Positions 44,665 through 55,046 of a stretch of DNA of 64,000 bases are shown piece after piece. The first letter of the stretch is position 1. Every line of letters begins with the position of its first letter. The notes beneath the pieces are model-generated. The model was not told the origin of the DNA. It searched no databases and worked only from the letters and a program-made list of their open reading frames with translations. The stretch comes from Salinibacillus kushneri. Its GTDB lineage: Bacteria; Bacillota; Bacilli; Bacillales; Alkalibacillaceae. The stretch covers positions 1 through 64,000 of the forward strand of contig NZ_FOHJ01000004.1 in assembly GCF_900111405.1 (NCBI RefSeq), written 5' to 3'. The position numbers were made by a program, and so were the translations under genes.

Positions 44665-44815
44665 CTGTTCTGAAAAGCGAAAGCGCCAGGCAGCATAAGC
44701 AGAAAACATTATGACACGTTTTTGCTCATGTAGTGGATTAATTGATGTCAGCTTTGGACCTATGGAGCCGTAACATGACAACAACCGTGAGTAAAAAAGA
44801 TTATAAAAATGGGAG
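44665..44815. repeat. Possible decayed dispersed repeat
   Basis: The string 'CTGAAAAGCGAAAGCGCCAGGCAGCATAAGC' type segment near 44670 and 'AGCTTTGGACCTATGGAGCC' near 44755 resemble another intergenic repeat common in Bacillaceae. The copy is degraded and no gene is visible from 44630 to 44889. Confidence 0.4.
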
Positions 44816-44889
44816 GTTTATCTTCATGTGAGGATATGCCCTTCCCTCTATTTATATACATATACTTTAAATAAGAAAGGTGTAGAAAA

Positions 44890-45093
44890 ATGATTCATAA
44901 ACATTGGGAACACAGGGATACAATTAAGCAAATCGAATGTGTGCATGCGAATGCAAAAAAGTATATCGTTAATAATGTTTTAACGCCAGGCAAGGTATAC
45001 GATGTAAAAAATGAAACAGAGGAGTTTTACTTTATTATTGATAATTCCGGGAAAATAGGTGGATTTTTTAAGGATTATTTTAAGGAAGTCTAA
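44890..45093 (+). CDS. DUF6501 family protein
   Basis: 67 residues. 'DTIKQIECVHANAKKYIVNNVLTPGKVYDVKNETEEFYFIIDNSGKIGGFFKDYF' is the signature of a short Bacillaceae family, DUF6501. Cytoplasmic, no known role. Its stop overlaps the sfsA ATG (TAATG), so it is likely co-translated with it. Confidence 0.82.
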   Translation: MIHKHWEHRDTIKQIECVHANAKKYIVNNVLTPGKVYDVKNETEEFYFIIDNSGKIGGFFKDYFKEV

Positions 45094-45803
45094 TGTTTCT
45101 TCCTAATAATAGAAAGTTTTATCCCTCTGTTTTTATAGAGAGAAAAAATCGTTTTATCCTTACATGTAAATTAGCAGACACAAATGAGCCCATTACCGTA
45201 CACCTGCAAGACCCTGGTCGTTTGAAAGAGCTACTCATCCCGGAAAATCTCATCTATGTATCATACCATAATGATCCCCAGCGCAAAACTAAATGGACTG
45301 CTGAACTAATTACTAGGCCCAATAGTGATGTGCTGATATCTTTACGGTCAACCTTACCGAATCAATTAATTAAACTGGCTCTTCAGGAGAAAGTTTTGCC
45401 AGACTTTAGCCATTTAACTTTTAAAAGGCAGGAATATACATTTGGCAAATCAAGATGGGACTTTTTATTAGAAGGAGAAGACCTTCCTTATTTGCTTGAA
45501 GTAAAAAGTGTTACAATGGCACAAAATGAAATTGGATACTTCCCAGATGCTCCTACAAAAAGGGGAAAGAAACATGTTGAGGAGCTGATAGAGATTCGGC
45601 AACAGGGCACACATTCAACGGGAATTCTTTTTGTATGTCAGCGTGAGGACATTAAACGTCTACAACCTGCAGACTGGATTGATCCGGATTTCTCAACGGT
45701 GCTTCGGCATGCGAAAGAAGCTGGCGTGGACATAAAAGCGTTAAGCTGTAAAGTCAGTCTGAAGGGAATCACATTAGAAGAACAAATACCTGTACAAATT
45801 TAA
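45093..45803 (+). CDS. sfsA: SfsA family nuclease
   Basis: 236 residues. N-terminal OB-like part 'FIERKNRFILTCKLADTNEPITVHLQDPGRLKELL', then the restriction-like core 'SRWDFLLEGEDLPYLLEVKSVTM' (D...E-x-K) and 'FPDAPTKRGKKHVEELIEI'. SfsA was named for sugar fermentation stimulation; later work describes a nuclease. Family identity is firm, function less so. Confidence 0.93.
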   Translation: MFLPNNRKFYPSVFIERKNRFILTCKLADTNEPITVHLQDPGRLKELLIPENLIYVSYHNDPQRKTKWTAELITRPNSDVLISLRSTLPNQLIKLALQEKVLPDFSHLTFKRQEYTFGKSRWDFLLEGEDLPYLLEVKSVTMAQNEIGYFPDAPTKRGKKHVEELIEIRQQGTHSTGILFVCQREDIKRLQPADWIDPDFSTVLRHAKEAGVDIKALSCKVSLKGITLEEQIPVQI

Positions 45804-45818
45804 AAGGGAGTTGGGAAA

Positions 45819-46193
45819 ATGTTTTATACGATGAAGGGGATTGATCACATTCAATTGGCAGCACCTGCTGGATGTGAGGAAAAAGCTCGAACTTTTTTTG
45901 GCAGTATTCTCGGTATGGAAGAAATCGAAAAGCCGGAATCTCTTAAGAAAAATGGGGGCGTATGGTTTCGATGTGGAAATCAGGAATTACATATTGGTGT
46001 AGAGGAGGACTTTAACCCTGCACGAAAAGCTCATCCTGCTTTTTACATTGAATATTTACAGTATTTAAGGGACCATCTCGAAAAGCATGACGTACAAGTA
46101 AAAACAGATAATCGCCTACCTGGATATCGACGTTTTTATGCTACGGATCCCTTTGGAAATCGACTTGAATTTTTAGAAAAGGAAGTTGGATGA
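45819..46193 (+). CDS. VOC-family (glyoxalase-like) protein
   Basis: 124 residues, ATG after AAAAGGGAG. Two beta-alpha-beta modules: 'IDHIQLAAPAGCEEKARTFFGSILGMEEIEKP' and 'HPAFYIEYLQYLRDHLEKHDVQVK', with 'GYRRFYATDPFGNRLEFLE' at the end. Metal-ligand positions (His, Glu) are kept. Substrate unknown. Confidence 0.88.
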   Translation: MFYTMKGIDHIQLAAPAGCEEKARTFFGSILGMEEIEKPESLKKNGGVWFRCGNQELHIGVEEDFNPARKAHPAFYIEYLQYLRDHLEKHDVQVKTDNRLPGYRRFYATDPFGNRLEFLEKEVG

Positions 46194-46200
46194 AAAATGA

Positions 46201-46239
46201 GACCCGGATGGAGCAATAATTCCCGTCCGGATCTTTTTT
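46201..46239. terminator. Terminator, VOC gene / mini-oxidase gene
   Basis: GACCCGGA and TCCGGATC arms (one mismatch) around a long loop, then seven T on the plus strand. Confidence 0.65.
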
Positions 46240-46241
46240 AG

Positions 46242-46631
46242 TTACGCTTTATCATTTAGGTTAACAATTATATTAAATGCAAAAAAGACGACCCCTATTA
46301 ATACAAGTGTACCTCCAACAGCTGAACTAGTAATTAAGGGTATGCTGTTCATGTTTCCTGTTTGTAACATCACTGCTAAAGAAATCATCATGATTGGTAG
46401 TCCTACATTGTGTAACCAAAAGTGGATTTTAGCATATACCCTTTCTGTAAGATGCGGAAATAACACATAGATAATTCCAATTAGGGTTAAGGCGGTCCAG
46501 CCGAGCAGATTAATATGAACATGTACCCCTGTTAGCGTATATTGATGGGATGTTGACATATAATATCCAATACTAAACCCAATAACAAAATACACTGTCG
46601 AAATTTTAATCAGTAATGTCCCCAAAATCAT
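46242..46631 (-). CDS. Small haem-copper-oxidase-like membrane protein
   Basis: 129 residues from the ATG at 46631 (AAAAAGGAG upstream; a TTG at 46655 overlaps it). Four membrane helices. 'GVHVHINLLGWTALTLIGIIYVLFPHL' and 'IHFWLHNVGLPIM' look like the first helices and His ligands of cbb3 subunit I (CcoN) cut out as a separate protein. Such short 'cytochrome-c oxidase' proteins occur in Bacillaceae; activity unknown. Confidence 0.75.
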   Translation of the reverse strand: MILGTLLIKISTVYFVIGFSIGYYMSTSHQYTLTGVHVHINLLGWTALTLIGIIYVLFPHLTERVYAKIHFWLHNVGLPIMMISLAVMLQTGNMNSIPLITSSAVGGTLVLIGVVFFAFNIIVNLNDKA

Positions 46632-46725
46632 CCAACTCCTTTTTGAAGTATTCAAACTTATTTTATAGAGCTATTCATAATCTGGGAACTATACCAAAGT
46701 ATAATTTTATGGAGCATTAAGCGTT

Positions 46726-47916
46726 TTATATATAGAGGCTTGCCAGGAATATGCCAGTAGCTTCCTGATAAATTTCCTCAAATTGACTTAGGGGCAACGG
46801 ATTTACCCCTTCTCCAAGCTCAACGGTATAGCCGGGGCGTTGCCATTCTTGGATAAACCAATCTTTATATCCAGCATAACTATCTACTGTTCGGATGGGC
46901 TCATACCCACTTACTCGTGCGAATTCATTAACAATGGTTTCTGCGACAGCTGGCTCTGATTTTTCAAATCCCCAATAAATCACCTCTCCTTGTGTATGAA
47001 AAGCTAATAAGCGGTCAAAATCACGATTAACTGTAAGATCAGCAATGGCATTTGCTTCGGGTTCAGTCAAGGGAGTCTCTCCAGGATAATCTCTAGGAGC
47101 TGGTTTTTGTTCTTTACGCTCCTGTTCAATTTCCCATCTTGCAGGGTATTGATTATTCAAGTCGACTCCCCGAATATTTGCCTTCCAATGGGTAAAATCC
47201 GAACGACCATTATTAATGTCCAGAACAAGATCTCGATAATATGTTTCCTCAGGAGGACCTTCCAGTACCAGATTGACACCATCAGGATTAACCATTGGAA
47301 CCACTGATAGTAAAGTCTCATAATATAATGGATGAACATGTAATCCGCGTATAGGCTTTTGATTTGTCAGAGATAGTAAATAATCATTTAAGAAGGTCAT
47401 CATAATAGGAGTGGTTATCCATTCATTAGCATGAAAGGAGCCATTCCAATGCACTTTTTTTGTTCCGTTTCCAATAACAAGTTCGGGTATCGGTTTACCC
47501 ATTACCGATTGACCAATTTCAAACAGGGACATAAATGGATAAATATAGGCTAATTGTTGCATGTTTTTAATCAGGTTGTCATACGAATATTCTTGACAGC
47601 CATTAACTACACGCCATGTAACTTGTCTTGGTAAAGTGATTTGTTGACCAGTAATCAGGTTGTTAGCCTCCAAATGACGATTGATAAACAAGAGCTGTTG
47701 AAAAGCTACATTTTGTTGTTGAGAGATGGTCCACAATGTATCTCCAGATTGAACTGTATAGGTATCAGGAATAAAGCCTGGAATTTTAATCGTTTGACCA
47801 ATCATTAACTGGTTAGGATTAATGGATGGATTTGAGTCTACAATAAGTTGAAGAGGAAGCCTAAAGATTTGACTATACAACCAGAAATTGTCGCCGGATT
47901 GAACGGTAATATTCAT
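46726..47916 (-). CDS. LysM-M14 gamma-D-glutamyl-diamino acid endopeptidase
   Basis: 396 residues. Two LysM domains at the start ('YTVQSGDTLWTISQQQNVAFQQLLFIN' is the second) bind peptidoglycan. The M14 carboxypeptidase-like domain has the zinc motif in 'SFHANEWITTPIMMTFL' and the catalytic Glu in 'GYTVELGEGVNPLPLSQF'. This is the layout of B. sphaericus endopeptidase I, active on spore or cell wall peptides. No signal peptide, so it may act in the mother cell or spore. Confidence 0.9.
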   Translation of the reverse strand: MNITVQSGDNFWLYSQIFRLPLQLIVDSNPSINPNQLMIGQTIKIPGFIPDTYTVQSGDTLWTISQQQNVAFQQLLFINRHLEANNLITGQQITLPRQVTWRVVNGCQEYSYDNLIKNMQQLAYIYPFMSLFEIGQSVMGKPIPELVIGNGTKKVHWNGSFHANEWITTPIMMTFLNDYLLSLTNQKPIRGLHVHPLYYETLLSVVPMVNPDGVNLVLEGPPEETYYRDLVLDINNGRSDFTHWKANIRGVDLNNQYPARWEIEQERKEQKPAPRDYPGETPLTEPEANAIADLTVNRDFDRLLAFHTQGEVIYWGFEKSEPAVAETIVNEFARVSGYEPIRTVDSYAGYKDWFIQEWQRPGYTVELGEGVNPLPLSQFEEIYQEATGIFLASLYI

Positions 47917-48090
47917 GCTGTACCCCCTATATTTTCAAGTCTCACGTAAAATATATGATTAAACATGCTTGATTATTTGTAAAAGAATGAAGAATTATCT
48001 CTAAAAAAAGTGATAAAAAAGAGGATTTTAAATTGTGGACATCTAATATCATATAAGTAAGGGGAATTTAACTATAAAGGAGGGCTTATT

Positions 48091-48327
48091 TTGGCATTTA
48101 TTATTACTTCGCCGTGTAAGGACGAAAAGTCGGCGGAATGTGTAGAAGTTTGCCCCGTTGAATGTATAGAAGAGGGCGAAGATATGTTCTATATTGATCC
48201 GGATATCTGTATTGACTGTGGTGCCTGTGAAGCAGTTTGCCCAGTTGAAGCCATTTATCATGAGGACGATGTTCCTGAAGAGGAAAATGAATATATAGAA
48301 TTGAATAGAAAATTCTTTCAAGAGTAG
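48091..48327 (+). CDS. Ferredoxin with two Fe-S motifs
   Basis: 78 residues from TTG 48091 behind AAAGGAGGG. First cluster: 'SPCKDEKSAECVEVCPVECI'; second: 'CIDCGACEAVCPVEAIYHED'. Acidic overall with a C-terminal extension. Carries low-potential electrons; partner unknown. Confidence 0.92.
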   Translation: MAFIITSPCKDEKSAECVEVCPVECIEEGEDMFYIDPDICIDCGACEAVCPVEAIYHEDDVPEEENEYIELNRKFFQE

Positions 48328-48333
48328 ATATAA

Positions 48334-48366
48334 GGGCTGCTTCATCCCACTGAAGCAGTCCTTTTT
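48334..48366 (+). terminator. Terminator after ferredoxin gene
   Basis: GGGCTGCTTCA (48334-48344) and TGAAGCAGTCC (48351-48361), then five T. Confidence 0.9.
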
Positions 48367-48413
48367 GTACTCTTAGAAAGTTTTAAAATGGTAGCCAAAG
48401 GAGCGGAATAAAG

Positions 48414-49385
48414 TTGAAGGAAATTGCTTTTTCGGAGCTTGAGGGATTTCGATTAGGACATGCTCAGGACCATGTAGCTTTATCAGGATGTTCGGTTGTG
48501 ATTTGTGAAGAGGGAGCTATTGGTGGTGTGGATGTTCGAGGAGGCTCGCCCGGCACAAGAGAAACAGATTTATTAGACCCCAATAATCTGGTAGAAGAAG
48601 TTCATGCGGTATTTTTGTCAGGTGGCAGCGCTTATGGTTTAAATACAGGTGGGGGGATTATGCAATATTTAGAGGAACAAAAGATTGGATTTGATGTTCA
48701 GGTGGCAAGGGTTCCGATTGTAGCTGGGGCCATATTGTTTGATTTACTTCCAGGCAATCCAGCTATTCGTCCAGATCACCAAATGGGATATAAGGCTAGT
48801 CAAAATGCCTTTATTAAGCAAGAGGATATGAATGGAAATATTGGTGCTGGAACCGGTGCAACAGTCGGAAAGGCTTTAGGACCTGAATTTGCTATGAAGG
48901 GTGGTTTGGGTACCTATGCCGTTCAAATCGGGAGTTTTCAGATTGGTGCTGTAGTTGCTGTGAATTGCTTTGGGGATGTGGTTGATCCAGGGACAGGAGA
49001 GATTATCGCAGGTGCTTACGATTCTAATAACAGTACTCTTCTATCTTCAGAAGAAAATCTGCTTTCTCAACTTAATCAATATGAAAAAACGAATCGTTTT
49101 AAAGGAAATACGACGATTGGTGTGCTCGTGACGAATGCTAAACTGACAAAAGGACAAGCCAATAAAATTTCTTCAATCACACATGATTCTCTGGCCCGAA
49201 CTATGCGCCCTTCTCATTCTTTAGTGGATGGAGATACGATTTTCACCATGAGCTCTAATCAAGTTGAAGTGGAATTAAATAGCCTTGGGATGCTTGCTTC
49301 AACTGTAATGGAAAAAGCGATTTTGCGTGGAGTTAAAGCTGCAAAAGGTGTAGACGGACTTTTCTCTTATCAAGATATTACGTAA
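48414..49385 (+). CDS. P1 (S58) family peptidase
   Basis: 323 residues from TTG 48414 after AAAGGAGCGG. DmpA-like signatures: 'GGVDVRGGSPGTRETDLLDP', 'VHAVFLSGGSAYGLNTGGGIMQYLEE', 'NIGAGTGATVGKALG' and 'NTTIGVLVTNAKLTKGQANKIS', where self-cleavage exposing an N-terminal nucleophile is expected in the family. Aminopeptidase or beta-peptidyl activity is likely; substrate unknown. Confidence 0.9.
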   Translation: MKEIAFSELEGFRLGHAQDHVALSGCSVVICEEGAIGGVDVRGGSPGTRETDLLDPNNLVEEVHAVFLSGGSAYGLNTGGGIMQYLEEQKIGFDVQVARVPIVAGAILFDLLPGNPAIRPDHQMGYKASQNAFIKQEDMNGNIGAGTGATVGKALGPEFAMKGGLGTYAVQIGSFQIGAVVAVNCFGDVVDPGTGEIIAGAYDSNNSTLLSSEENLLSQLNQYEKTNRFKGNTTIGVLVTNAKLTKGQANKISSITHDSLARTMRPSHSLVDGDTIFTMSSNQVEVELNSLGMLASTVMEKAILRGVKAAKGVDGLFSYQDIT

Positions 49386-49479
49386 CGAGTATAATGATAG
49401 AAAAAGGCTATTATCATGCTTGTTTTTTCAGTAAAATTTTTATAAACAGGGGTTTGGGAAAAGGAGTTATAGAAAACAA

Positions 49480-52400
49480 ATGACAACCTACACAAATAAA
49501 ACAAGTGACAAGAAGTTGAAGACGCTGGCAACGCTATATGAACAATTAGATGAATATGGGGATAAAAAAAGAATAAAGAAGCTTTTGGATCTTTATAAGA
49601 AATACCAGGATAAAGAGATGATTATTGGTTTTTCGGGGCATTTTTCTGCAGGTAAATCTTCTATGATTAATCGACTCATTTCCGACGACCTGTTACCTTC
49701 AAGTCCCATTCCAACTAGTGCCAACCTTGTAAAAATTAAAAATGCAAACCCTTATACCAAAGTATTCTTTAGGAAAGATGCACCTGTACATTATTCAAGC
49801 TTACTTGATATGGATGTGATTAAATCTCTTTGTAGAGATGGAGATACGATTCAACAAATCGAAATCGGAAAACCGATAAATGAGCTCAAGCAAAATGTTT
49901 CGATTTTAGATACACCGGGAATTGATTCATCAGATGATGCTGATCGGATGATGACCGAATCAAGTATTCACCTTGTAGATGTATGGTTTTATATTATGGA
50001 CTACAACCATGTTCAATCGGAAGTAAACCTGGGATTTTTAAAGAATTTACAGTCCCGTGGCAAACCATTTTACATCGTTGTAAACCAAATTGATAAGCAT
50101 CAGGATGAAGAACTCTCTTTTATGGATTTTAAAAACAGTGTCGACAAAGCACTAAAACAGTGGGATATTAAACCAGAAGCTGTTTATTATACTTCCTTAA
50201 AAAATGAAAATCATCCATTAAATCAGTTACATGAGATGAGGGAATTAGTACAAAGCATTACTTCCGGAACAGAAGGTTTGATTGAGGATACGATTAACCA
50301 TTCTGCTTTCTCTCTTATAAAGGATCATATTGAATATGTAAAAGGGCAGTATAACCAGGAATTAGTGGATCTTCAAAGAAGGTTAGATGAATTTAAAGAA
50401 AATGGGTATTCCGAGCAACTGGAAAAGGAAATAGATGAGTCAACGCCATTCCATCAGGAAGCTGAAAATCTATTAAAAAAGAAGCTTCGTGATCTATTTA
50501 AAAATGCTTATTTAATGCCTTATGAAAATCGGGAGAAGGCGAAGAGTTTTTTAGAAGCGATGCAGCCGAATTTCAAAATCGGACTTTTAATGGCCAGAAA
50601 AAAGACTGAAGCAGAAAGACGAGAGCGTCACGAAACATTTTATCAATCATTAATGGAAACAGCTGAGGTACAATTGACGTCTCACATTCGTGATGTATTA
50701 CTGGAAATAGCCAGGACTTACCACGTAAGTGATGAAGAGATTCTGCAGGATGTACAAAGCTTTACGATTTCCTATGATTTTAATCGTGTAAAGGACCTTA
50801 TCAAACAAGGTGCTGAGGTTACCGGAGACTATGTACTGGTATACACGAATGATGTCACAGCTGATTTAACATCATGTACGAAAGATCAGGTTTTATCCAT
50901 TTGGGAAAAGATGAAGAGCATGATACAAAAATGGGAAAGTGATCAAATAAAGGCAAAACAAGATCAGCTTGAACAACAAAAAGAATATAACTCCATTAAA
51001 GAACAAATTCAACAGATTCACCGGACTATTGAAGAACGTTCTCATAGGCTTAAGGAAATTTTTAATGGAAAAGTAATCTCTTCAGAATCACATATTTATA
51101 AGATTGAGAAAGTGCTTCACAACATGGAAGAGGGAGTCCAATATGAAAAGACGGTGTCCGATGATATCGTTAATCGAAAAGTATTCAAGGAAGAAGATTC
51201 ACCTCATCATAATCAAGATTCAATATCCCATCCTCCTTCTGTCCCTGTTGAAGACATGATTCAGCGACTTGGTAAAACCAAAAATGTTATTCATGACATG
51301 ACTGGGTTTCAGAATCTATATAAAGAATTAGCGCTAAAACAGGAACGAATGAAGAATCGACATTTTACTATAGCCTTGTTTGGTGCATTCAGTGCAGGAA
51401 AATCATCTTTTGCCAATGCGTTATTAGGGAATGAAGTTTTGCCTGTTTCTCCTCATCCGACTACAGCGACCATTAATAAGATTAGTCCACCAAATGATGA
51501 ATACCAACATGGTATGGTTGTTGTAAAAATTAAAAATGAACATCACCTTTTAGAAGACATTAAGCATGCTGGAAAACATATTCCTAATCATTTTACAAAG
51601 CTAAGTGAAGCTATGTATTGGCTGGAGTCGGTAGATATAAACCAGTTTGTAGAAGAAAATGAAAAAAAGAATCTGTCCTTTTTACAGGCTCTCCAAAAAG
51701 GTTATCAGGAGATGGGTCCATATTTAGATGATCAATTAACCACTCAAATTCAAAATGCATCAAGTTACATTGCAGATGAAACCTATGCCTGTTTTGTAGA
51801 ATGGGTCGAGTTTTATTATGATTGTAAGTTTACACAAAACGGTATTACGCTAGTGGATACCCCCGGGGCTGACTCTGTAAATGCGAGACATACTGACGTT
51901 GCCTTTGAATATATTAAAGACTCGGATGCTATTTTATTTGTTACTTATTATAATCATGCTTTCTCACGAACTGACCGGGAATTTCTCATCCAGCTTGGTC
52001 GTGTTAAAGATGTGTTCAGCCTAGATAAAATGTTTTTCATTATTAATGCTAAGGATTTAGCGGATAGTGATGGGGAGTTAGGTCTTGTTCAATCGTATGT
52101 TACTGAACAGCTTTCAAATTTTGGTATCCATAACCCAAGAATGTACCCTGTATCCAGTAAGTGGGCATTAAAGGAGAAACAGGTGAACCAGCAGGCTGAT
52201 TTATCGGGCCTTGCAGACTTTGAACAAGATTTCACAACTTTTATACAGGATGAACTTACAGGGATGATGATATTTTCTGCTCTTCATGATATTAAACGCG
52301 TAGTTAGTACGCTGGATGAATATAGAAAACGCGCTTCTATGAGTATAGAAGAAAAACAAATGAAGAAAGATATTTATGAAAAAGATAGAGAGCGAATCCT

Positions 52401-53118
52401 TAAATGGATGAATGACCTTTCATTTGAACGTCATCAAAAGGCGATAAAACAAGAAATGGAAGAACTTATTTATTATATTAATCAACGGGTATTTCTAAGC
52501 TTCTCTGATTTGTTTAAAGAAACGATTAATCCGGCTACTATCAAATCAAATGGAAGAAAAGGGAAGGATGAACTGCAGAAGGCATTTATACAATTGGTTG
52601 ATTATTTGAATGAAAAATTGATTCGTGAATGGCAGGCAACCGAGCTGCGTATCGAAGCTTTTATGAATAATCAAATAAATAAAATCAATGAGGATCTGCA
52701 AAGCCACGAACAAATCGAGGATTATCCCATTACCTTCCAAAAGGATGTTTTTACGGAATTTGAATCACCCGCAATTCAATTAAATATAAGAGATTTTGAC
52801 TGGCAGCCATTTGAAAAGGTATTTGCTACGTATAAAAGTACGAAATCATTTTTTGAACAAAATAAAAAAGAGCAAATGCAAGAGGCGTTACAAAACTTGC
52901 TCAAGCCTATCGTTAAGGAACATCTAAATAAAGAAGGTCATCATGTAATCCAAAATTATTTGAATCAGTGGGAACAAACTATGGGCAATATAAAAACAAG
53001 CTGGTATACAACCATTAATCAATATTTTGAAGGTCTATTTTATAGCTTGACAGACGACATTGATTTAACTATGCTAAAGACTCGTTATGAACAGTTAAAG
53101 CCTTTGGCTGATATATAA
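49480..53118 (+). CDS. dynA: Bacterial dynamin DynA, two fused GTPase modules
   Basis: 1212 residues, like B. subtilis DynA (YpbR). First module: P-loop 'FSGHFSAGKSSMINRL' (53-66), G3 'ILDTPGIDSSDDA', G4 'VVNQIDKHQD', followed by a long helical stalk. Second module: P-loop 'FGAFSAGKSSFANALLG' (about 633), G3 'LVDTPGADSVNARHTD', G4 'IINAKDLAD', then another stalk. Fuses membranes and protects them against pores, antibiotics and phage in B. subtilis. Both GTPase sites look complete. Confidence 0.96.
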   Translation: MTTYTNKTSDKKLKTLATLYEQLDEYGDKKRIKKLLDLYKKYQDKEMIIGFSGHFSAGKSSMINRLISDDLLPSSPIPTSANLVKIKNANPYTKVFFRKDAPVHYSSLLDMDVIKSLCRDGDTIQQIEIGKPINELKQNVSILDTPGIDSSDDADRMMTESSIHLVDVWFYIMDYNHVQSEVNLGFLKNLQSRGKPFYIVVNQIDKHQDEELSFMDFKNSVDKALKQWDIKPEAVYYTSLKNENHPLNQLHEMRELVQSITSGTEGLIEDTINHSAFSLIKDHIEYVKGQYNQELVDLQRRLDEFKENGYSEQLEKEIDESTPFHQEAENLLKKKLRDLFKNAYLMPYENREKAKSFLEAMQPNFKIGLLMARKKTEAERRERHETFYQSLMETAEVQLTSHIRDVLLEIARTYHVSDEEILQDVQSFTISYDFNRVKDLIKQGAEVTGDYVLVYTNDVTADLTSCTKDQVLSIWEKMKSMIQKWESDQIKAKQDQLEQQKEYNSIKEQIQQIHRTIEERSHRLKEIFNGKVISSESHIYKIEKVLHNMEEGVQYEKTVSDDIVNRKVFKEEDSPHHNQDSISHPPSVPVEDMIQRLGKTKNVIHDMTGFQNLYKELALKQERMKNRHFTIALFGAFSAGKSSFANALLGNEVLPVSPHPTTATINKISPPNDEYQHGMVVVKIKNEHHLLEDIKHAGKHIPNHFTKLSEAMYWLESVDINQFVEENEKKNLSFLQALQKGYQEMGPYLDDQLTTQIQNASSYIADETYACFVEWVEFYYDCKFTQNGITLVDTPGADSVNARHTDVAFEYIKDSDAILFVTYYNHAFSRTDREFLIQLGRVKDVFSLDKMFFIINAKDLADSDGELGLVQSYVTEQLSNFGIHNPRMYPVSSKWALKEKQVNQQADLSGLADFEQDFTTFIQDELTGMMIFSALHDIKRVVSTLDEYRKRASMSIEEKQMKKDIYEKDRERILKWMNDLSFERHQKAIKQEMEELIYYINQRVFLSFSDLFKETINPATIKSNGRKGKDELQKAFIQLVDYLNEKLIREWQATELRIEAFMNNQINKINEDLQSHEQIEDYPITFQKDVFTEFESPAIQLNIRDFDWQPFEKVFATYKSTKSFFEQNKKEQMQEALQNLLKPIVKEHLNKEGHHVIQNYLNQWEQTMGNIKTSWYTTINQYFEGLFYSLTDDIDLTMLKTRYEQLKPLADI

Positions 53119-53143
53119 AGGTAGCTTCCCGCGGCTGCCTTTA
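53117..53143 (+). terminator. Terminator after dynA
   Basis: AAAGGTAGC and GCTGCCTTT form a short stem just after the stop codon; T-run is modest. Confidence 0.6.
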
Positions 53144-53409
53144 TACACTAGACCACATATTAAAATACCCAAAAAATTTTAATAGTCGGAAATCAAACAT
53201 TTTGATAGGTTGAACTAGATTTTTTAGGAAAATTCCTTTAAACTTGCTAAAGTATGGAAGTATACTACCTCACGGAAAAAAACAAATGATTGTTGCCCAC
53301 TTGATGGGATTTAATCGTGGTAAACAGGGTAAATTCAAAGTTCAGGATACATACTAATTGTAGATTAGATATATGTAAGATAGGCAGCATAGGAAAGGAT
53401 TGAGTCAGA

Positions 53410-54906
53410 TTGACAAATTTTAAAGACTTTAATGTTAGTGAACATACACTACAGGCTATTTCGTCTATGGGGTTTGAAGAAGCCACTCCTATCCAGGCAA
53501 AGGCGATTCCTGCAGGATTGGAAGGAAAAGATTTAATTGGACAGGCGCAGACTGGAACGGGTAAAACGACTGCGTTTGGTATTCCACTTGTTGAAAAAGT
53601 GGACACCACTAGTGGAAATATTCAAGGTGTCATCTTAGCACCTACTCGTGAACTAGCTGTACAGGTTGCAGAGGAATTAAATCGTATCGGAGCTAAAAAA
53701 GGTATTTTTACGTTACCTATTTATGGTGGTCAGGATATTAACCGTCAAATCAAAGCATTAAAAAAACGCCCTCAAATCATATCAGCTACACCTGGTCGTT
53801 TAATTGATCATATGAAGAGAAGAACGATCCGTTTAAATCATATTCATACAGTTGTCTTAGATGAAGCAGATGAAATGCTGAACATGGGCTTTATTGATGA
53901 AATTGAAGAAATACTCGGAGCGATTAAGTCCGAACATCAGACGATGCTATTTTCGGCGACAATGCCAAATAAAATCGAAGCCCTGGCGCAGAAATTCATG
54001 AACAATCCAGTGTTAATACGTACGAAAACAAAAGAAATGACCGTTAAAAATATTGATCAGCATTATATTGATGTGCCCGAAAACCAAAAGTTTGATGTAC
54101 TTTCCCGCTTATTAGATATTCAATCCCCGGAGCTTGCCATCGTGTTTGGACGGACGAAAAAGCGCGTAGATGAGCTTACAGAAGGTTTGAAGAAGCGTGG
54201 TTATTCTGCTGAGGGGATTCATGGTGATTTATCCCAATCGAAGCGAGATCATGTCATTCGTCTGTTTAAGGAACAAACCATTGATATTATGGTTGCTACA
54301 GACGTAGCGGCACGTGGATTAGATATTTCAGGGGTAACCCATGTATATAATTTCGATATCCCACAGGATCCCGAAAGCTATGTTCATCGTATTGGTCGTA
54401 CAGGTAGAGCAGGCAGGAAGGGGTTATCTCTTACACTTGTTACGCCAAGGGAAATTAGTCACTTGCGAGCAATTGAAAATGTGACAAAAACGAAGATTGA
54501 ACGAAAATCAGTTCCTACTTACAGCGATGTTATTGAAGGAAATAAACAAACAGCCCTTGATCAATTAAGAGAAGCTGCAGAAAGTGATGATATTAAAGAA
54601 TATAAAACGATGGCGGAAAATCTTTTAAATGATATTGATTCCGTTTCATTAGTCTCAGCAGCGATTAAATTATTAACCAAAGAGCCTGATCGTACCCCTG
54701 TTCATTTAACATCGATTGCTCCACTTCGTGTGAAGAAATCAAAAAATAATGGTGGAAACCGGAAACGCTCAAACAATAGAGGCTACAAGGATCGTAAATA
54801 CAAGGATCGAAACTATAAGGATCGCAAGCCCAGAGATAGAAAACATCAAAAAGACCAGCGGAATAAGAACAAGAAAAACTGGGGATCAAAAGGTAACAAA
54901 TCATAA
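53410..54906 (+). CDS. cshA: DEAD-box RNA helicase, CshA-like
   Basis: 498 residues from TTG 53410. Q motif '[30 protein letters not shown]', motif I '[12 protein letters not shown]', motif II 'VLDEADEML', motif III 'LFSATMP', motif VI '[15 protein letters not shown]' are all present. The C-terminus ends in a basic repeat of '[20 protein letters not shown]' type that should bind RNA. CshA works with the degradosome and in cold growth. The 290 bases before it hold no gene and may be a long leader. Confidence 0.92.
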   Translation: MTNFKDFNVSEHTLQAISSMGFEEATPIQAKAIPAGLEGKDLIGQAQTGTGKTTAFGIPLVEKVDTTSGNIQGVILAPTRELAVQVAEELNRIGAKKGIFTLPIYGGQDINRQIKALKKRPQIISATPGRLIDHMKRRTIRLNHIHTVVLDEADEMLNMGFIDEIEEILGAIKSEHQTMLFSATMPNKIEALAQKFMNNPVLIRTKTKEMTVKNIDQHYIDVPENQKFDVLSRLLDIQSPELAIVFGRTKKRVDELTEGLKKRGYSAEGIHGDLSQSKRDHVIRLFKEQTIDIMVATDVAARGLDISGVTHVYNFDIPQDPESYVHRIGRTGRAGRKGLSLTLVTPREISHLRAIENVTKTKIERKSVPTYSDVIEGNKQTALDQLREAAESDDIKEYKTMAENLLNDIDSVSLVSAAIKLLTKEPDRTPVHLTSIAPLRVKKSKNNGGNRKRSNNRGYKDRKYKDRNYKDRKPRDRKHQKDQRNKNKKNWGSKGNKS

Positions 54907-54918
54907 AGGAAATAGATA

Positions 54919-54949
54919 GCTAATGGTAATCGGACCATTAGCTTTTTTC
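54919..54949 (+). terminator. Terminator after the helicase gene
   Basis: GCTAATGGT (54919-54927) and ACCATTAGC (54934-54942), then six T. Confidence 0.92.
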
Positions 54950-55046
54950 TGTTCATTTTCCCGTTACAAACTATCTTTTCTTCCATAAATCATGATATAA
55001 TGGGCCATACGTTTCAAGTTTCAAGTTATTGGAGGAAATATAAAAC

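Noticed and set aside
46726-49385. Functional link between the LysM-M14 peptidase, ferredoxin and P1 peptidase
   Set aside because: Directions differ or terminators separate them; no shared pathway is apparent.
49480-53118. DynA as a new defence system
   Set aside because: The protein is the known Bacillaceae double dynamin; both GTPase modules are complete and its role in membrane and phage protection is already described.
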